Assembly: GCA_035552095.1 (NCBI GenBank)
Contig: DASZMA010000135.1
Location: forward strand, 1 to 9,475
Origin: Bog-473 sp035552095
GTDB taxonomy: Bacteria > Actinomycetota > Acidimicrobiia > Acidimicrobiales > RAAP-2
Length of the DNA: 9,475 nt
Reading direction: 5' to 3'
The position numbers and the translations under genes are program-made. This document shows positions 5,710 through 9,475 of the stretch, in pieces (the stretch's first letter is position 1; each line of letters starts with the position of its first letter). The notes below the pieces were generated by a model, which made no database searches, was not told where the DNA came from, and was given only the letters and a program-made list of their open reading frames with translations.

Positions 5710-7299
5710 GTGCTCACCGAGCTGCGCGTGCGGGACCTCGGGGTGATCGAGGACCTGTCGCTCACCTTCGGCTCGGGCATGACCGTGCTCACCGGCGAGA
5801 CCGGCGCCGGCAAGACCCTGGTGGTCGAGGCGCTCCAGCTGGTGCTGGGCGGGCGGGCCAGCCCGACCCTGGTCCGGGTCGGGGCGACCGAGGCCCTGGT
5901 CGAGGCGCGCTTCGTGGTCGACGAGCGCGAGGTGGTCATCGCCCGCTCCGTGCCCGCCGAGGGCCGCTCCCGGGCCTGGGTCGACGGGCGGATGTCCCCG
6001 GTCAGCGCCCTGGCCGAGACCACGGCCGAGCTGGTCGAGATCCACGGGCAGCACGAGCACCGCTCCCTGGTCACCCCCGCCGCCCAGCGGACCGTGCTCG
6101 ATGCCTACGCCGGCACTGACCTGGCCCCGGTCGACCACCTGCGGGCCCGCCTGCGCCAGTTGGCCGCCTCCCTGGCCGAACTCGGTGGCGATGGGCCGGC
6201 CCGGGCCCGGGAGGCCGACGTTCTGCGCTACCAGGTGGAGGAGATCTCCGCTGCCCGGCTGTCCGACCCCGACGAGGACAACGACCTGCGCCTGGAGGAG
6301 GCCCGGCTGGCCGACGCCTCGGCCTACCGGGAGGCGGCCACCTCGGCCGTCGAGCTGCTCGATCCGCTCGAAGCCGGCGTGCTCAACGCGCTGGGCCAAG
6401 CCGTGTCGTTCCTGGCCGGGCGGGAGTCCTTCGACGAGTATCGAGAGCGGATCGCCGCCGCCGCCATCGACCTCTCCGATCTGGCCCGGGGGCTGCGCGA
6501 CGTGGTCGAGGGCTGGGAGGACGATCCCGGCCGCCTGGTCGAGGTGCAGGAGCGCCGGCGGCTGCTGGCCGAGCTGCGGCGCAAGTACGGGGAGGACCTG
6601 GCCGCGGTGATGGCCTTCGGTCAGGCCGCGGCGGCCCGGCTGGCTGACCTGGACAACGCCGAGGGCTTCGCCGCCCAGCTCGAGGCCGAACGGGTGGGGC
6701 TGGCCCAGGAACTGGCCACCGCCGAGGCGGCCGTGCGCCAGGTGCGCACCCGGGCGGCCGGGAAGTTCGGGGCACTGGTGGGGGAGCGCCTGGCCGACCT
6801 GGCCATGGGCGGGGCCCGCCTGGAGGTGCGGGTGGGCGCCGAGGGCACGGGAGAGCCCATTGAGCTGGCGCTCGGGGCCAACCTGGGCGAGGCCGTGCTC
6901 CCACTGGCCAAGGCCGCCTCGGGCGGCGAGCTGGCCCGGGCCATGCTGGCCATCCGGCTGGTGGCAATGGGCGGCCCGCAGACCATGGTCTTCGACGAGG
7001 TCGATGCCGGCGTGGGCGGGGCGGCCGCCCTGGCCCTCGGGACCGCCCTCCACGAGGTGGCCCGCACCCGCCAGGTGCTCGTCGTCACCCACCTGGCCCA
7101 GGTGGCGGCGCAGTCCGACCACCAGATCAGCGTGCAGAAGCAGGAGGCTGGTGGCCGCACGGTGACCTCGGCCACCCAGGTTGAGGGAGACGATCGGGTG
7201 GTGGAGCTCTCCCGCATGCTCTCGGGCCATCCCGACAGCGACGCCGCCCGGGCCCACGCCCGTGAGCTCCTCGGCGCCTCGGGTGGGGCGAGCCGTTAA
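5710..7299 (+). CDS. recN: DNA repair protein RecN (SMC-like ATPase)
   Basis: This 529-residue protein is slightly shorter than the 553 of E. coli RecN. It acts on double-strand breaks, holding DNA ends or sister duplexes together for RecA-dependent repair. The Walker A motif GETGAGKT is at 29-36. RecN-typical ELVEIHGQHEHRSLV follows near 111-125. A long helical, Glu/Arg/Ala-rich middle (about 150-350) is the short coiled coil of this family. The C-terminal head has the ABC signature SGGELARAML (SGGE 404-407), Walker B MVFDEVDAGVGG with D429 and E430, and the VVTHLAQVAAQSD switch segment. The start is GTG 5710, two bases after the nadK stop. The first residues LTELRVRDLGVIEDLSL match RecN N-termini. 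In many bacteria recN is SOS-induced; I see no GAAC-N4-GTTC-type LexA box before it, so here it seems to depend on the operon promoter upstream of the phasin gene. Confidence 0.95.
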   Translation: MLTELRVRDLGVIEDLSLTFGSGMTVLTGETGAGKTLVVEALQLVLGGRASPTLVRVGATEALVEARFVVDEREVVIARSVPAEGRSRAWVDGRMSPVSALAETTAELVEIHGQHEHRSLVTPAAQRTVLDAYAGTDLAPVDHLRARLRQLAASLAELGGDGPARAREADVLRYQVEEISAARLSDPDEDNDLRLEEARLADASAYREAATSAVELLDPLEAGVLNALGQAVSFLAGRESFDEYRERIAAAAIDLSDLARGLRDVVEGWEDDPGRLVEVQERRRLLAELRRKYGEDLAAVMAFGQAAAARLADLDNAEGFAAQLEAERVGLAQELATAEAAVRQVRTRAAGKFGALVGERLADLAMGGARLEVRVGAEGTGEPIELALGANLGEAVLPLAKAASGGELARAMLAIRLVAMGGPQTMVFDEVDAGVGGAAALALGTALHEVARTRQVLVVTHLAQVAAQSDHQISVQKQEAGGRTVTSATQVEGDDRVVELSRMLSGHPDSDAARAHARELLGASGGASR

Positions 7300-7336
7300 T
7301 TCTTTGGAGTCCACCACAGCCGCGGCCCGGGTCGAT

Positions 7337-7342
7337 TATCGT
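7337..7342 (+). promoter_or_regulatory. Candidate leaderless -10 element TATCGT upstream of pyrG
   Basis: TATCGT matches TANNNT and is followed by exactly six bases and GTG 7349. That is the same geometry as at the HAD and phasin genes in this window. No clear -35 is seen at 17-18 bases. It lies in the 93-base recN-pyrG gap and would give pyrG a transcript separate from recN. Confidence 0.4.
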
Positions 7343-7348
7343 GGCCGG

Positions 7349-7396
7349 GTGCACCGTTCATATCTCGTGACCTTCGGCGCCCAGCGGGTGGCGTGA
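7349..7396 (+). CDS. Possible 15-residue leader peptide overlapping the pyrG start
   Basis: GTG 7349 opens a 15-codon frame encoding VHRSYLVTFGAQRVA and stops at TGA 7394-7396, which overlaps the pyrG start codon as GTGA. It begins exactly where transcription from the TATCGT -10 element would start, so it could be translated from a leaderless message. It could then deliver ribosomes to pyrG, which has only a weak ribosome-binding site (GCGGGTGG). The peptide has no run of one amino acid that would suggest classical attenuation. The frame is short and could be chance; the coincidence of promoter spacing and the four-base overlap is what supports it. Confidence 0.35.
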   Translation: MHRSYLVTFGAQRVA

Positions 7397-9036
7397 GCAA
7401 GTTCATCTTCGTCACCGGCGGCGTTTCGAGCTCGCTCGGGAAAGGCCTCACCGCCTCCTCGCTCGGTCGACTCCTCAAATGCCGTGGCCTGCGGGTCACC
7501 ATGTGCAAGCTCGATCCCTACATCAACGTCGACCCCGGGACCATGAACCCCGGCGAGCACGGCGAGGTCTTCGTTACCGAGGACGGCGGCGAGACCGACC
7601 TCGACCTCGGCCACTACGAGCGCTTCATCGACGAGAACCTCAACAAGCGCTCCAACACCACCACCGGCTGGATTTACCGCTCCGTCATTGAGAAGGAGCG
7701 CCGGGGCGACTTCCTGGGCCGCACCGTGCAGGTCATCCCGCACGTGACCAACGAGATCAAGGAGCGGGTGCGCCGCCTGGCTGACGACGACGTCGACATC
7801 GTCATCGTCGAGATCGGCGGGACGGTGGGCGACATTGAGATCGTCCCCTTCGTCGAGGCCATCCGCCAGTTCCGCCGCGACGTGGGCCGGGACAACGTCT
7901 GCTACATCCACCTCACCCTGGTGCCCTACCTGGTCACCGGGGAGCAGAAGACCAAGCCCACCCAGCACTCGGTCACCGAGTTGCGCAGCCGGGGTATTCA
8001 GCCCGACGTGATCGTGTGCCGCTCCAACATGCCGATCGACGAGGGCCTGAAGCGCAAGATCTCGGCCCTGTGCGACGTCTCCATGGAGGCGGTGGTATCC
8101 GCCGTCGACGCGCCGAGCATTTACGAGATCCCGCTCGTCCTGCACGAGCAGGGACTGGATTCCTTCGTCTGCCGGACCCTGGCCATTGACGAGTCGAAGT
8201 ACCCCATGGCCACCTTGGGCACCTGGGAGCAATTGGTGCGCCGGGTCGAGTCGCTCTCGCGCAAGGTCAAGATCGGCATCGTGGGCAAGTACGTCAACAT
8301 GCCCGACGCCTATATGTCCGTGGTCGAGGCGCTCCGCTCGGGCGGTTTCCACCACGGGACCGAAGTCGAGCTGGACTGGATCGACGCCGAAATGGTGCCG
8401 GACCTCCTCGGTACCGATCGCCTGCGCGGGCTGGACGGGATCGTCATCCCCGGCGGCTTCGGGGTGCGGGGGATCGAGGGCATGGTGGCCGCGGCCGGCT
8501 ACGCCCGCGACAACAGCATCCCCTGCCTCGGCCTCTGCCTCGGCCTGCAGGTCATGGTGATCGCCGTGGCCCGGGACTGGGCCAACATGGTGGGCGCGAA
8601 TTCGCGGGAGTTCGACTCACTCACCCCGTTCCCGGTCATCGATCTCATGCCCGACCAGCAGGACGTGACGGACAAGGGCGGCACCATGCGCCTCGGCTCC
8701 TACCAGGCCACCCTGCTGCCCGAGTCCAAGGTGGCGCAGGCCTATGGGACGCTCGGGGTGACCGAGCGGCACCGGCACCGCTTCGAGTTCAACAACCGCT
8801 ACCGCTCCAAGCTGGAAGCGGTAGGGCTGGTCTGCTCGGGCAGTTCGCCCGACGGCCGCCTGGTCGAGTTCGTCGAGCTGAGCGACCACCCCTTCTGGGT
8901 CGGCACCCAGGCCCATCCGGAATTCAAGAGCCGGCCGGATCGGGCCCACCCGTTGTTCCGGGAGCTGGTGGCGGCGGCGCTGGATCGGGCCGAAGGGCGC
9001 GAGCCCCACCTGCTCGATCTCGATCGCGTGCCGTAA
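7393..9036 (+). CDS. pyrG: CTP synthase (glutamine-hydrolysing)
   Basis: This 547-residue enzyme makes CTP from UTP, ATP and glutamine, the last step of de novo pyrimidine nucleotide synthesis. The N-terminal synthetase domain (about 1-270) starts KFIFVTGGVSSSLGKG with the P-loop. It continues with CKLDPYINVDPGTMNPGEHG and EVFVTEDGGETDLDLGHYER, both diagnostic. The C-terminal class I glutamine amidotransferase domain has the oxyanion segment GGFGVRG, nucleophile C382 in GLCLGLQ, and the H508/E510 pair in AHPEF. All catalytic residues are present and the length is normal (E. coli 545). GTG 7393 is chosen because the second residue onward matches the invariant family N-terminus. The gene lies 93 bases after recN with a possible leader frame, and 5 bases before the NUDIX gene, as in M. 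tuberculosis Rv1699-Rv1700. The two cell-envelope genes usually found just upstream in that genus are missing. Confidence 0.97.
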   Translation: MSKFIFVTGGVSSSLGKGLTASSLGRLLKCRGLRVTMCKLDPYINVDPGTMNPGEHGEVFVTEDGGETDLDLGHYERFIDENLNKRSNTTTGWIYRSVIEKERRGDFLGRTVQVIPHVTNEIKERVRRLADDDVDIVIVEIGGTVGDIEIVPFVEAIRQFRRDVGRDNVCYIHLTLVPYLVTGEQKTKPTQHSVTELRSRGIQPDVIVCRSNMPIDEGLKRKISALCDVSMEAVVSAVDAPSIYEIPLVLHEQGLDSFVCRTLAIDESKYPMATLGTWEQLVRRVESLSRKVKIGIVGKYVNMPDAYMSVVEALRSGGFHHGTEVELDWIDAEMVPDLLGTDRLRGLDGIVIPGGFGVRGIEGMVAAAGYARDNSIPCLGLCLGLQVMVIAVARDWANMVGANSREFDSLTPFPVIDLMPDQQDVTDKGGTMRLGSYQATLLPESKVAQAYGTLGVTERHRHRFEFNNRYRSKLEAVGLVCSGSSPDGRLVEFVELSDHPFWVGTQAHPEFKSRPDRAHPLFRELVAAALDRAEGREPHLLDLDRVP

Positions 9037-9041
9037 ATCTG

Positions 9042-9475
9042 GTGGCCGACCACGCCGAGACTTCTCCTCCCTCCTCGTTCCGGCAGGTTTCCGAGCAGGA
9101 GGTGTTCCGGGGCAAGGTCTTCTCGGTGGGGCGGGTCGAGCTGGTAGATCCCGACGGCAAACCGTTCGAGCGCTCCATCATCCGCCACCCCGGTGCGGTC
9201 CACGTCGTCCCGGTCGACGAGGATCGCCGGGTGACCCTCGTCCGCCAGTACCGGACGGCGCCGGACCGCTGGCTGCTCGAGACGCCGGCCGGCACCTGCG
9301 ACGTCGCGGGGGAGGAGCGCGAGACCACGGCGCGCCGGGAGCTGGCCGAGGAGGCGGGCCTGTCGGCGGTGCACATGGACGTCCTCATCAGCACCTTCAA
9401 CTCGCCGGGAATCAGCGACCAGTGCACGACGATCTTCCTGGCCACCGGCCTGTCCCCGCGCCCGGTCCAGCCGAT
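9042..9475 (+). CDS. NUDIX hydrolase, probable ADP-ribose pyrophosphatase (cut by the right edge)
   Basis: The frame runs from GTG 9042, 5 bases after the pyrG stop, to the window edge; 144 residues are visible and the C-terminus is missing. The fold markers of ADP-ribose pyrophosphatases are present: IIRHPGAVHVVPVD, LVRQYRTAPDRWLLE, then the Nudix box from G84 to L107 (AGTCDVAG, E91, RELAEEAGL). One extra residue lies between the box glycine and E91 compared with the canonical G-x5-E spacing, as I recall for Rv1700 of M. tuberculosis (AGLLDVAGE). Rv1700 lies at the same place next to pyrG and is an ADP-ribose/8-oxo-nucleotide diphosphatase, so ADP-ribose hydrolysis to AMP and ribose-5-phosphate is likely. 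The magnesium-binding REL..EE residues are intact. GTG 9042 has no clear ribosome-binding site and may rely on coupling to pyrG; GTG 9102, preceded by GAGCAGGAG, is a shorter alternative. A xerD gene might follow outside the window, by analogy. Confidence 0.85.
   Translation, partial: MADHAETSPPSSFRQVSEQEVFRGKVFSVGRVELVDPDGKPFERSIIRHPGAVHVVPVDEDRRVTLVRQYRTAPDRWLLETPAGTCDVAGEERETTARRELAEEAGLSAVHMDVLISTFNSPGISDQCTTIFLATGLSPRPVQP

Noticed and set aside
5690..5715. LexA/SOS box in front of recN
   Set aside because: No GAAC-N4-GTTC-like palindrome is present at the two-base nadK-recN junction or close upstream.
5401..7317. 638-codon open frame on the minus strand opposite recN
   Set aside because: Long antisense frames are expected at this GC content. 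Its translation is Gly/His/Gln/Arg-rich low complexity with no recognisable family, while the plus strand encodes intact RecN.
7336..8355. 339-codon minus-strand frame opposite pyrG
   Set aside because: It is a composition shadow of CTP synthase; the plus-strand protein is a complete, highly conserved enzyme.
1..9475. A novel defence or mobile system
   Set aside because: No transposase, integrase, nuclease, toxin-antitoxin pair or reverse transcriptase motif was found; the right two-thirds is a conserved housekeeping block.

Overview
The window is roughly 70% GC with dense, almost entirely plus-strand coding. It reads as chromosomal DNA of a high-GC actinobacterium. Two things point to Acidimicrobiia or a close relative. 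The first is the surface-repeat protein at the left edge, built on the DGGVF-FGDA repeat that is abundant in that group. The second is the gene order HAD phosphatase - small protein - tlyA - nadK - recN - pyrG - NUDIX hydrolase, which matches the Mycobacterium tuberculosis order Rv1692 to Rv1700 except that the two genes normally between recN and pyrG (steA and steB/mctB) are absent. The taxonomic call is inference; no rRNA gene is present.

Left part (1-2611) is accessory or envelope-related. It holds the 3' end of a 42-residue-repeat protein, then a GC-rich hairpin and a short reading frame that looks like the eroded C-terminus of a GH130-type glycosidase. A 37-residue lysine-rich small protein follows, and then a 615-residue membrane-anchored protein with a probable beta-propeller and three IPT/TIG domains.

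Right part (2640-9475) is the conserved housekeeping block. A HAD-IIA phosphatase has its own leaderless-type promoter. The next promoter starts a tight run: a phasin-like protein with a histone-H1-like lysine tail, tlyA (rRNA 2'-O-methyltransferase, apparently starting at CTG), nadK (NAD kinase) and recN (DNA repair ATPase), with junctions of +1, -1 and +2 bases. A 93-base gap then carries a candidate leaderless promoter and a 15-codon leader frame that overlaps the pyrG start by four bases. pyrG (CTP synthase) is followed 5 bases later by a NUDIX hydrolase cut by the window edge.

The genes cover nucleotide and cofactor supply (CTP synthase, NAD kinase, probable ADP-ribose pyrophosphatase), ribosome modification and DNA repair. 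I saw no CRISPR array, transposon, tRNA or rRNA gene, and no convincing new multi-gene system. The most informative oddities are the pyrG leader frame, the CTG start of tlyA, the PhaF-like architecture of the phasin-like protein, and the glycosidase remnant.
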